Assembly (NCBI GenBank): GCA_964615795.1
Contig: CAZTQR010000084.1
Coordinates: 1 to 13,212, forward strand
Reading direction: 5' to 3'
Source of the DNA: JADJAH01 sp964615795
GTDB taxonomy: Bacteria; Bacteroidota; Ignavibacteria; Tepidaquicellales; Tepidaquicellaceae
DNA: 13,212 nucleotides
Below the pieces are notes generated by a model. That model did not search any database and was not told the DNA's origin. It saw only the letters and a program-made list of their open reading frames with translations. Numbering within the stretch: the first letter of the stretch is position 1; every line of letters begins with the position of its first letter. Of the stretch, positions 1 to 7,498 are shown piece after piece. Both the position numbers and the translations under genes were made by a program.

Positions 1-183
1 TCAATGCGGGAGACTCAGAGCGGACAATGATTAATCAACTTTGCTTTCACTCTCCTTCCCTGATAGAACGCTGCCTTACTGCTTGCATCGTTTCGACCGA
101 CATTTCTTGCCTGGCAAAAAGAAACGGGATCAATTCCAATCTTTGCCGGTGTTTGTACGTCTCAGACGGGTTCCGAACATAGA

Positions 184-203
184 GCCTGCCCGACGCAGGC
201 AGG
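184..203. repeat. GC-rich inverted-repeat element (GCCTGC...GGCAGG)
   Basis: The 20 bases can fold two ways: GCCTGC at 184-189 with GCAGGC at 195-200, or CCTGCC at 185-190 with GGCAGG at 198-203. It lies in AT-richer intergenic DNA. From memory, very similar CCTGCC/GGCAGG palindromes are scattered as interspersed intergenic repeats in Bacteroidota and neighbouring phyla. Only one copy is present in this window, so repeat status is an inference. Confidence 0.4.
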
Positions 204-274
204 AGCGCCACCGGCAACTGACCAAAATAGAATCAGTTTCTCGTTACCTCTGCCTGCGCATATCTGCGAATGCG

Positions 275-307
275 GCATGAAGAGTTCCGCAAGGGAACTC
301 CTCATGC
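275..307 (-). terminator. Strong hairpin after the propeller gene
   Basis: A 14-bp stem with a single mismatch (275-288 pairing with 294-307) closes a 5-base loop GCAAG. It begins 37 nt past the stop codon of the minus-strand propeller gene, a typical place for a transcription terminator. There is no T-run after it on either strand, so it is not a classical intrinsic terminator. It may act as a 3'-end stability hairpin or a bidirectional pause site instead. Confidence 0.5.
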
Positions 308-343
308 GAGCAATGAATGACAGCTTATACTGTGCTCCTCAGC

Positions 344-3300
344 CTAAGGCCTGAGCATGCTTACGAAACTGTATGCGTTGTTGTCTATTATCAGCGCGTC
401 GCTTGCATCCACGATCTCATCTCCGGTAACATCGGTGTTTATGTAGCCCGATTCGAAGTTAGACGCATCATTGTCAACCGCGCCGGCGTCCGTTGCATCC
501 ACGGTGCCGTCCTGATTCACGTCGCCGCTGAAAACCGTGTACTGCCAGTATGTTCCGGAGGTAATGTGGGTAAGATTATTTCCAAACACTTCCGATGTGT
601 CGCGGAAGTCGGCTTCGAGAAGTCCCTGGCTGAATGCCGCAGGCGCGGCGCTCCAGGTCTCAATGGAATTCCTGTGATTGACAGAGACATAATACTGCTG
701 ACCGTCAACAACATTCATGAACTGCGGCTCGGCAATTCCCTCGAACGAAAGCACAACTTTCGCCGAATCAACCGTATTGTAAGGAGGCAATGAACTTCCG
801 AGTTGTATCCGTACCGTATCACCGCGTATCATATTCCCAGTGTTGGAATCGTAGTAACCCTGAATGTACATCCTAAGCAAGACCTTGTTGAGCGGTGAAC
901 GGAACTTAACGATCGTGAATGTATTGCCTTTGACGGAATCAAAAGATGTAACACCCGCATAGAAAAAATTTCCGAATGTGGCGAGCGGCACATTGTATGC
1001 GGCGATATCGTTGCCCGAAGATGAGCCGTTGAACACAGATTGCTTTTCAAGTCCTCTCCACACGGTAAGATCAAATCCGCCGTTCTGCGAGCTGTATGCC
1101 TGCGCGGAGATCATTTTCCCGACTCCGTCAAGTTCTCCTCCTATTGCGTAATTCGATCCGTAAGGCGAAGGATTCACAAGTGATCCTGAAGTCTGAACTC
1201 CGGCAGTGTCAAAGTCAGCAAGGAACAGTGTAGTATTGTAGATGCTCTGCCTGCTTGAACCAATAAGTCTTACCTTCTCAGATATTGAATCGTACCTTAC
1301 CGTTACTCCGCTTTCAGCTTCGGTATTGTCGTTGCTCACAGTCGTTGCCCACAGCTGACTGCCGGATGAACTGTACTTTATCAGCACAATATCCTTTCCG
1401 GTAACTGAGTTTTGTGCACTTCCCGTAACATAAACATTTCCGTAGCTGTCAACATCAACCGACCTTGCACCGTCATCCGCATTTGCGCTTCCGTTGTATG
1501 TCTGCGTCCACTGATGCGCGCCGGCACTGCTGATCTTTATCGTAACAATGTTGATGCCGGACAAAGCGGATGTTGAATTCCCGGTCAGGTACACATTTCC
1601 TTCGGTATCAACACTCATATCCTTGAGTGAATCCAGCCCTGTGCCGGAGCCGGCGTAGCCGTAAGTCCACAGTGCAGTTCCCGACGGAGAATATTTTACC
1701 GCACCGAACTTGACATTGCCGGCCGTAATTTCGGAATTGAATCCGACGACAGCGTTTCCCGATGTGTCAAGCGCAAGTTCAACACCTTCATCATTTCCTC
1801 CCGCGCCGTACAACTGCCCGAACGGATGAGGCCATACATTGTTACCGTTTGAATCCAGCTTACCTGTGTAAACGTCACGCTTGTTTCCGGTGAATGACGT
1901 GTGCATTGTTCCCGTGTAATAAACATAACCGTTCCTGTCCACTGCGATCGCGAATCCGGCGTCCTCCACATCTGTACCCACTCCGCCGCGGCTGTATGCC
2001 CACTTCAGGGTTCCTGCAGAGTTATATTTGACAATCTGAATATTATCACCTGCCTGCCCGACCCTGAGCCGGCCTATTGCATAGACAATTCCGTGCTTGT
2101 CAGTTGTGATCGAATTCACCGCATCCGTTGAAGTCTGAGAAGAGTTGTATTTTCTCGCCCACAATGCCGTGCCGGAAGGATCGTATTTTATTGTCGCATA
2201 ATCGCTTTCCGTAATGTAGCCGCAATTGCCGGTTGCTATAGCATTCCCCGCACCGTCAATTGCAAGCACGAGAGATTCTTCATAGTCATTCGGGGCAAAG
2301 TCATAACTCCTCACCCAAAGCGACGTGCCGGAAGAGTTATAGTTGATCATCAGGCTCCTGCCTCCGACCCAGTTATCCACCACTCCGGCAACATAAACAT
2401 TTCCGCTTCCGTCAATCTTCACATCCTTGCCTTCATCTGCAAAGCCGCCTTGTCCTGCATAAGTCTGCTCCCAAAGGAAACTGCCCGAAGAATCGAACTT
2501 CACCGTGCCCACATCGCCATACAGCCCGTTCACTCTGCCGGTCATATAAATGTTCTCATTCGCATCAACTGCAAGAGCATTGAAGAAATCCTGAGCATTT
2601 GCGGTCCCGTTATGCTTTCTGTTCCAGAGAGTGTCGCCGTTTGAACTGTACTTGGTAAGCCTGTAGTCGTTTGATGTTCTGAATCCCATATAGACATTCC
2701 CTGAATTCCCCATCATGATCCTGCTTTCGTTGTCCGTGCTGTTTGCAATTGCCTGATTGTACCTGAACTCCAGCAGAGCACCCGCGGTGTCGCAAATGAT
2801 CAGCAACGGCAGAACCTGTGAAGATGAATTCCTGATCTGTCCGCCGATGTAGACTTTCCCGCCGTTTAGTTTAATGTCATTGCCCTGACCGGTATTGTAG
2901 CCGGAAGGATTTACGAATGTCCTTAGAACTTTTGTGGTGCCGGAAGAGTCAACTTTCACAAGGAACGCCTTATCGCTTGTTCCTCCGGTAAGATAAACAT
3001 TTCCCGCCCCGTCGGTTATCATCTCTTTGAGAATGTGACTGAACGGGTAAGCGACTACATAGATTCCTCTTGCCCAGATCTGATTCCCCGATTCATCATA
3101 CTTAAGAAGTATCAGGTATTGCGTTAAGCCGCTGTAATTCACTTCTCCCGCCGCATAGACGAAGTTCGTTCCGCCCGATGAGTAAGTTGCAATGCATTTT
3201 CCTTTTTCATGAGAATAGGCTACGCTGTTGTGGTAGCTCTTACCCCATTGATACAGCCCCGAGGAGTTATACTTAACAGTGACAAGGTCCGACTCCGAGT

Positions 3301-3490
3301 AACCTGCGGCGTTGTAGCCGGTAACATATACATTCCCCCCGGCATCGGTTACGATATCTGCCGCAACCTGCGAATTGTTTGTCGGCAATGAGTAGCTTCT
3401 TACCCATTCCTGCGTGATCTGCCCATGTGCAATCACCGTAATTGAAAATCCTGCCAGTACCGCCAGCAGTAATGTTTTGAGGTTATTCAT
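344..3490 (-). CDS. Large secreted SBBP-type beta-propeller protein with dockerin-like C-terminus
   Basis: This is a secreted protein of 1048 residues from the ATG at 3490. An in-frame ATG at 3544 would add 18 residues (MATDKCEF...), but those sit ahead of an otherwise normal signal peptide (MNNLKTLLLAVLAGFSITV, with cleavage near AHG-Q), so I prefer 3490. About 14 clear repeats of roughly 50-60 residues follow, each with an 'NVYVTG'-like strand and ending 'VKYNSSG..LW'. Two more degenerate copies come after them. This is the SBBP/beta-propeller pattern. Residues ~867-988 form a tail module containing 'HRNSIETW'. Residues 989-1048 are dockerin-like with two Ca2+ loops: D990, N992, D994, D998, D1001 and D1020, T1022, D1024, D1028, D1031. 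No T9SS sorting domain follows. The function is probably extracellular or cell-surface; the ligand is unknown. Confidence 0.9.
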   Translation of the reverse strand: MNNLKTLLLAVLAGFSITVIAHGQITQEWVRSYSLPTNNSQVAADIVTDAGGNVYVTGYNAAGYSESDLVTVKYNSSGLYQWGKSYHNSVAYSHEKGKCIATYSSGGTNFVYAAGEVNYSGLTQYLILLKYDESGNQIWARGIYVVAYPFSHILKEMITDGAGNVYLTGGTSDKAFLVKVDSSGTTKVLRTFVNPSGYNTGQGNDIKLNGGKVYIGGQIRNSSSQVLPLLIICDTAGALLEFRYNQAIANSTDNESRIMMGNSGNVYMGFRTSNDYRLTKYSSNGDTLWNRKHNGTANAQDFFNALAVDANENIYMTGRVNGLYGDVGTVKFDSSGSFLWEQTYAGQGGFADEGKDVKIDGSGNVYVAGVVDNWVGGRSLMINYNSSGTSLWVRSYDFAPNDYEESLVLAIDGAGNAIATGNCGYITESDYATIKYDPSGTALWARKYNSSQTSTDAVNSITTDKHGIVYAIGRLRVGQAGDNIQIVKYNSAGTLKWAYSRGGVGTDVEDAGFAIAVDRNGYVYYTGTMHTSFTGNKRDVYTGKLDSNGNNVWPHPFGQLYGAGGNDEGVELALDTSGNAVVGFNSEITAGNVKFGAVKYSPSGTALWTYGYAGSGTGLDSLKDMSVDTEGNVYLTGNSTSALSGINIVTIKISSAGAHQWTQTYNGSANADDGARSVDVDSYGNVYVTGSAQNSVTGKDIVLIKYSSSGSQLWATTVSNDNTEAESGVTVRYDSISEKVRLIGSSRQSIYNTTLFLADFDTAGVQTSGSLVNPSPYGSNYAIGGELDGVGKMISAQAYSSQNGGFDLTVWRGLEKQSVFNGSSSGNDIAAYNVPLATFGNFFYAGVTSFDSVKGNTFTIVKFRSPLNKVLLRMYIQGYYDSNTGNMIRGDTVRIQLGSSLPPYNTVDSAKVVLSFEGIAEPQFMNVVDGQQYYVSVNHRNSIETWSAAPAAFSQGLLEADFRDTSEVFGNNLTHITSGTYWQYTVFSGDVNQDGTVDATDAGAVDNDASNFESGYINTDVTGDEIVDASDALIIDNNAYSFVSMLRP

Positions 3491-3624
3491 TTCCGTGTTT
3501 AATTTGCTTTGAAAGATCTTAAATTCACACTTGTCTGTGGCCATTTGTTTCAGTTGAATGCAAATTATTCAAAGCTCTAATCCGATGTACACTAAACTTT
3601 TTGCGAAATCTTGGAACTGTTCCG

Positions 3625-5088
3625 ATGCATAACAGCAGTCTGATACAGCTTCTGTCAAATCTCGACAAGGCGTCGTTTGCAAAATTCGGCAAGTTCGTGG
3701 CATCCCCTTACTTCAATGCGAACAGGAAGCTGACAGAACTTTACAGATACCTTTCTAAATTCCACCCGGAGTTTGACTCTCTTGAGATCTCGCATGAGAA
3801 TATCTACAGAAAGCTTTACAAGGAGGACAAAGTAGTTTACGGCACTGTCTATTACCTTCTGTCGGAGTTTGAGTCACTGCTTGAGAAGTTCATCGCGCTT
3901 GAGAGACTGAGCCCTGCCGATCTGGAAATGGAGTATCTCAGCGAGCTGACGCAATTTGGAATGCATAACCGCTTTGATGCACGCATTAAGAAACTTGAGA
4001 AGAAGCTGAGGGATTTGCGTGATGAGTTTAACCTTAACTACTATAAGCTATCAGAGATCAGGAGGAACAACTCTTTTCAGAGGAAGGAATTTCTGACAAA
4101 GAAGGATCTTTCAAAGAAAGAGTGGACAGACGCATCATACGAACTGATCAATATGTTCATCATTAACAACCTTCGTAACATACTTCTTCTCGCAAATTAC
4201 AATAATCTGATATCGGCAAATCTCGAAATACCAATGATGAATGAGACGATCGAAATGGCACAGAGGGCAGAGGGCATGAAGAATAATGCAGAGGCAGAGG
4301 CGCTGTTGCTTGGCATCAGGCTGATAAAGGAAAAGAGGGAAGAAGATTACCTGAAGCTTAAGAAGATGGTTACGGGGCGTGGAGCCAATATCAGGAGATC
4401 ATTGGCGGACGACCTTCTGATGGTAATGAACAATTATCTTATTGAGGGAAATCTTCCGGGAGGAAAGATTATGCAGGACGAACTTTTTGAACTATCCTGT
4501 CTCGTTGCCGGCAACATAGACAAGAAGAGCAATACAAAGATCCCTGTGGATACATTCTATCACATAGCGATGTGCGCGATCACATCAAGGAACTACAAGT
4601 GGGCGGAGAAATTCATCCGGTCAAATTCAAACAGGCTTGAAGAGAAGCACCGGTCATGCCTGCTTGGATATTTGCAGGGAAGCCTCTTTGCGGAATACCG
4701 GCAATATGAGAATGCACACAGAGAGCTTGCAAAGATCAGGAACTTCTCTCTCGTATTCCTGAAACCGCTGATAAGAAATCTTCAGCTCATAATCTATGCC
4801 GAACTGAATCTGCACTCTGAGGCTGTTGATATGGCAAAGTCGTACGAACAGTTTCTGAGGAATGACAGGTTTCAATCGGCGGCGGCAAAGACACGCAACC
4901 GTGATTTTCTTAAGATCTATCTTAAGTATCTGAAAGCGTCAGCGGACGGATCTGAGAGAAAGCTCTCCGACCTGCTTGGCGAGATGAAGGGTTACAATCG
5001 CTTCATCCCATATTATAAGTGGTTTGAGCGGAAGATCGGCGAACAGATTGAGGGCAGGGCGGGAATAAGAAAAGCGGCGCGTGGTTAA
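3625..5088 (+). CDS. Conserved ~490-residue helical protein of unknown function
   Basis: The product is 487 residues from the ATG at 3625. An upstream in-frame TTG at 3601 would add 8 residues and is less likely. There is no signal peptide and no long hydrophobic segment, so it is probably cytoplasmic. The N-terminus (LLSNLDKASFAKFGKFVASP, then a short-repeat helical stretch with YLSKFHPEF) matches my memory of a large Bacteroidota/Ignavibacteria family of uncharacterised proteins of about 500 residues. The middle, around residues 110-170, is very rich in Lys/Glu and likely coiled (for example KKLEKKLRDLRDEF). The C-terminal half looks like TPR-type helical hairpins. It heads a three-gene unit with two small downstream genes. 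No catalytic motif is recognisable. A scaffold or regulatory role is only a guess. Confidence 0.88.
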   Translation: MHNSSLIQLLSNLDKASFAKFGKFVASPYFNANRKLTELYRYLSKFHPEFDSLEISHENIYRKLYKEDKVVYGTVYYLLSEFESLLEKFIALERLSPADLEMEYLSELTQFGMHNRFDARIKKLEKKLRDLRDEFNLNYYKLSEIRRNNSFQRKEFLTKKDLSKKEWTDASYELINMFIINNLRNILLLANYNNLISANLEIPMMNETIEMAQRAEGMKNNAEAEALLLGIRLIKEKREEDYLKLKKMVTGRGANIRRSLADDLLMVMNNYLIEGNLPGGKIMQDELFELSCLVAGNIDKKSNTKIPVDTFYHIAMCAITSRNYKWAEKFIRSNSNRLEEKHRSCLLGYLQGSLFAEYRQYENAHRELAKIRNFSLVFLKPLIRNLQLIIYAELNLHSEAVDMAKSYEQFLRNDRFQSAAAKTRNRDFLKIYLKYLKASADGSERKLSDLLGEMKGYNRFIPYYKWFERKIGEQIEGRAGIRKAARG

Positions 5089-5110
5089 GATCATTATTTT
5101 TGCGCGAGAA

Positions 5111-5341
5111 ATGTTTACGAAAAATCTGAAGGGGCTTATCCGGGGAAAGGAACGTGAGCGGGAGACTTACATTCCGACGGTAAATCCGGTGAGCTATGCA
5201 ATGATGGGGTTGGTGAGGCAGTTCCAAAGAACTGAGGAAGACTCTTATGAGACTGTCCGTCTGCTCATGAAGTCTGCATATAAAATTGATCACATGCCGG
5301 AAAACATCCCGAACAAATATCTGAACACAGATGAATTATAG
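5111..5341 (+). CDS. Small unknown protein, translationally linked to both neighbours
   Basis: The product is 76 residues from the ATG at 5111. A GTG at 5081 would overlap the upstream gene by 8 nt and add MVKIIIFARE. The start is undecided because neither has a Shine-Dalgarno. The frame ends at 5341 and overlaps the next gene's ATG (5331) by 11 nt, which supports it being real and co-translated. The N-terminus is basic (KNLKGLIRGKERER). A more conserved-looking core follows: NPVSYAMMGLVRQF, then a helix with DSYETVRLLMKSAY, and a tail IPNKYLNTDEL. I do not recognise the family. There are no Cys or His clusters, no signal peptide and no membrane span. It may work with the large helical protein upstream. 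Confidence 0.68.
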   Translation: MFTKNLKGLIRGKERERETYIPTVNPVSYAMMGLVRQFQRTEEDSYETVRLLMKSAYKIDHMPENIPNKYLNTDEL

Positions 5342-5690
5342 AGCGCTGTATCTGAGCCCGATGATACCGTCATTCAACCTGAATGCAACAGCAGGATTTT
5401 TCAGGGATGTACTTGGATTTTCGGCATTGACGGAGACTGAAAACTATGCGGTTTATATGAGGGACGGCCTGACTGTTCATATTCTCACAGCCGGCAGTGA
5501 CATCGGAGAGATGGAATTCTATCTTGAGGTGGACAATGTTGACAAACTGTGGGAAGAGATTCGCGGGAAAGTGACCGGCATGAAGGTAAGAGCTCCTTTT
5601 GACAGGGATTACGGAATGCGGGAGATACACATCTGCATTCCGCAAACAAACACGTTGATGTTCATTGGCCAGGTTATAAGAAATCAATGA
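5331..5690 (+). CDS. VOC-superfamily (glyoxalase/bleomycin-resistance fold) protein
   Basis: This 119-residue protein has the size of a single VOC domain (two beta-alpha-beta-beta-beta modules). Recognisable parts are the first-module helix (ATAGFFRDVLGFSAL, residues 19-33), the strand LTVHIL with H50, the second-module start MEFYLEVDNVDKLWEEI (61-77), and the terminal REIHICIPQTNTLMFIGQ (97-114), typical of the final strands. The usual first-strand metal ligand His is absent: the sequence there is YLSPMIPSF. A full metal-dependent glyoxalase site is therefore doubtful, and a binding role like that of bleomycin-resistance proteins is possible. Its ATG lies inside the end of the preceding small gene (11-nt overlap), which implies translational coupling. 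The substrate is unknown. Confidence 0.83.
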   Translation: MNYRALYLSPMIPSFNLNATAGFFRDVLGFSALTETENYAVYMRDGLTVHILTAGSDIGEMEFYLEVDNVDKLWEEIRGKVTGMKVRAPFDRDYGMREIHICIPQTNTLMFIGQVIRNQ

Positions 5691-5773
5691 AACCCTGAAT
5701 TGATTATTAGCAGTGATGAGCGTTTATGTTGTCTGCTCAGATGATCACAAAGAGCGGACCATTAATTGTTCGA

Positions 5774-7318
5774 TCACTTCAAAAGAAGCATTGCCTTTGC
5801 TTCGCTGTAGCTGTCGGACTTCAGCACGCAGTAGTAAACGCCTCCCGGCAAAGCCTCACCATAATCATTCAGGCCGTTCCAGAGTTCAGTATGCGGCCCT
5901 TGCTGAAGCGTGCCGCAGAACAAGGTTCTCACATTTCTTCCGAGAATATCATAGATCACAAGTTCGATCCGTGATGCCTTCATGATCTCCACGGAAACTG
6001 TTGTAACAGGATTGAACGGGTTCGGAAAGTTCTGCTTAAGTTCAAAATGATCTGCTGTTCCGGAGTTCTCATTTCCGCTAATGCCGATGTTTGTGCCTGC
6101 AGGAGCGAACCTTATCAGCCACAGATCATGGACACCGGCGCCGTATGACAGAGTGTATCCTGCGACAACTGCGCCGCCGTCATAAGTCAGATGAACTGAA
6201 TTCGCGGCATCAGAAGCGGATCCGCCCAAAGCCCTGCTCCAAAGCATATTTCCGTTGCCGTCCGTCCTGACAATCCATGCATCCTCACTGCCCGAACCAA
6301 AAGACAAAGTATATCCCGCAATGAGAAACCCGTTGCCGTCAGAAGAAGATGTTATAGACTGGCCATAGTCTCTACCCGAACCTCCGAACGTACGAGTCAA
6401 TATTTCATTTCCAAGACTGTCTGTCCTGATGAGCATCATGTCATCAAGCCCTGATCCTGATGATGACGTATAACCTGTAAGAGCATATCCATTTCCGGCA
6501 ACGCAGACATCGTAAGCACGGTCAACAGATGTACCGCCGAACGGCTTGTGCCACTGCAGGTTTCCAGCTGAGTCTGTTTTTACAAGCCATGCATTTCCGA
6601 CTGATCCCGGTCCGTAAGAGAATGTCCATCCTGCAACGATGAAACCGCCGTCTGCAGACTGTTCAACCGACCATGCTCCGTCCGAGCTCAGGCCGCCGTG
6701 ATTCCTGCTCCATTGGATAACTCCCGAAGCATTGGTTTTCACAAGCCAAACATCCCGGCTTCCGGAAGTGAATGAGGAAGAAACGCCTGCGATCAGGAAT
6801 CCGCCGTCCGATGTCTGCAGAAGAGAATACCCTTCGTCATCCTGTGCTCCGCCGAAGTTAGCCGACCACAGTTGATTGCCGAGAGAATCCGTCCTGACAA
6901 GATACACATCTTTCCCGCCTGCGCCGAATGAACTTGTGTAACCGGCAACTGCAAATCCGCCGTCGCCGGTCTGCACCACGGAGTAACCTTCATCATCACT
7001 GCTTCCCCCGAATGTATTCATCCACTGCAACACTCCCTCACGCGATGTCTTTACAAGCCATACGTTGCGGCCGGCCAGTGAGCCGAACGAGCGGGTATAG
7101 CCGGTGATGATGAGCGATTTATCGGATGCCTCTTTTACCGAATGTCCGACATCGATGTTCGTGCCCCCGAAAGTCCCTGACCACAGTGTGTCAAGCGACT
7201 GCGGGCGGGCATCTTCGTATGATAAGGTCAAGGCGGATGTCAGTATGAGAAATATCAGTCCGCACATTCTTGCGGCATCCGCGAATACTTTACCGATGAG
7301 ATGAAAACAGATTTGCAT
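5774..7318 (-). CDS. Secreted seven-repeat beta-propeller with T9SS type A sorting domain
   Basis: The product is 514 residues from the ATG at 7318. A second ATG at 7267 (residue 18, MCGLIFLILTSAL) is possible, but the longer form supplies the basic n-region (K10, R17) before the hydrophobic signal core at ~18-32. Residues ~46-405 hold seven repeats of about 52 residues with the pattern FGG..DD.GYS..QT.DGGF, then AGYT.SFG, DVWLVKTDS and LW. This fits one closed seven-bladed propeller. Residues 426-514 are a T9SS type A (Por secretion tail) domain: LKQNFPNPFNPVTTVSVEI, then YDILGRNVRTL, and a final GVYYCVLKSD stretch ending in K. It is expected to be exported by Sec, then moved by T9SS to the surface or medium. 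The ligand is unknown. It converges with the operon ending at 5690. Confidence 0.92.
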   Translation of the reverse strand: MQICFHLIGKVFADAARMCGLIFLILTSALTLSYEDARPQSLDTLWSGTFGGTNIDVGHSVKEASDKSLIITGYTRSFGSLAGRNVWLVKTSREGVLQWMNTFGGSSDDEGYSVVQTGDGGFAVAGYTSSFGAGGKDVYLVRTDSLGNQLWSANFGGAQDDEGYSLLQTSDGGFLIAGVSSSFTSGSRDVWLVKTNASGVIQWSRNHGGLSSDGAWSVEQSADGGFIVAGWTFSYGPGSVGNAWLVKTDSAGNLQWHKPFGGTSVDRAYDVCVAGNGYALTGYTSSSGSGLDDMMLIRTDSLGNEILTRTFGGSGRDYGQSITSSSDGNGFLIAGYTLSFGSGSEDAWIVRTDGNGNMLWSRALGGSASDAANSVHLTYDGGAVVAGYTLSYGAGVHDLWLIRFAPAGTNIGISGNENSGTADHFELKQNFPNPFNPVTTVSVEIMKASRIELVIYDILGRNVRTLFCGTLQQGPHTELWNGLNDYGEALPGGVYYCVLKSDSYSEAKAMLLLK

Positions 7319-7438
7319 CAGACAGCTTATTGAGTTTGTGGAATGTAAAATACGCCCGCTGAAAATGAAATTTAGTTTTGCTTAGGAATTGTATCAGCTT
7401 ACTGAGACATCCGCAGTGTTTGTGTGCAACTTACTGAT

Positions 7439-7470
7439 TGCAGATATTGATCTGCACATGATTTATCATG
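7439..7470 (-). terminator. Twin palindromes after the PaiB-like gene
   Basis: Two perfect hairpins lie side by side. TGCAGAT (7439-7445) pairs with ATCTGCA (7450-7456) around a 4-base loop. CATGAT (7457-7462) pairs with ATCATG (7465-7470) around a 2-base gap. They start 28 nt past the stop of the PaiB-like gene, so a 3'-end or terminator role is likely. There is no T-run. They also lie ~120 nt upstream of the secreted propeller gene, so a regulator-binding role there is an alternative. Confidence 0.4.
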
Positions 7471-7498
7471 CAGGTCACTGTCAAAGGCGTTACAATAA

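Larger units (their letters stand above)
1..343. other. Non-coding left flank
   Basis: No open frame here has a recognisable product. Frames entering from the left edge either stop within about 35 bases or read as low-quality peptide. The region is the downstream flank of the large minus-strand propeller gene that ends at 344. It holds an inverted GC-rich element at 184-203 and a strong hairpin at 275-307, both listed separately. A short perfect palindrome, CGTCT-c-AGACG, lies at 158-168. Nothing else is assignable; the end of a gene lying further left cannot be excluded. Confidence 0.5.

Noticed and set aside
41..280. 79-residue plus-strand frame at the left edge
   Set aside because: Composition is Arg/Leu/His-rich with no motif, and it runs through the palindromic element and into the hairpin. 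Judged non-coding.
317..793. 158-residue plus-strand open frame opposite the propeller gene
   Set aside because: It lies entirely antisense to the dockerin-like end of a well-supported gene, has no recognisable motif, and is explained by the biased codon use of the opposite strand.
3491..3624. Divergent promoters between the propeller gene and the three-gene operon
   Set aside because: Near matches such as ATAATTTG (minus strand) occur, but none has the exact TAnnTTTG spacing with a -33 TTTG, so no site was called.
5713..5985. Two short plus-strand frames (5713-5985 and 5726-5974) after the VOC gene
   Set aside because: Both overlap the end of the T9SS sorting domain on the other strand and show no family features.
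7367..7374. TAaaTTTC (minus strand) as a -7 element for the seven-repeat propeller gene
   Set aside because: Seven of eight bases fit, but there is no -33 element, and such AT-rich near-matches are expected by chance.
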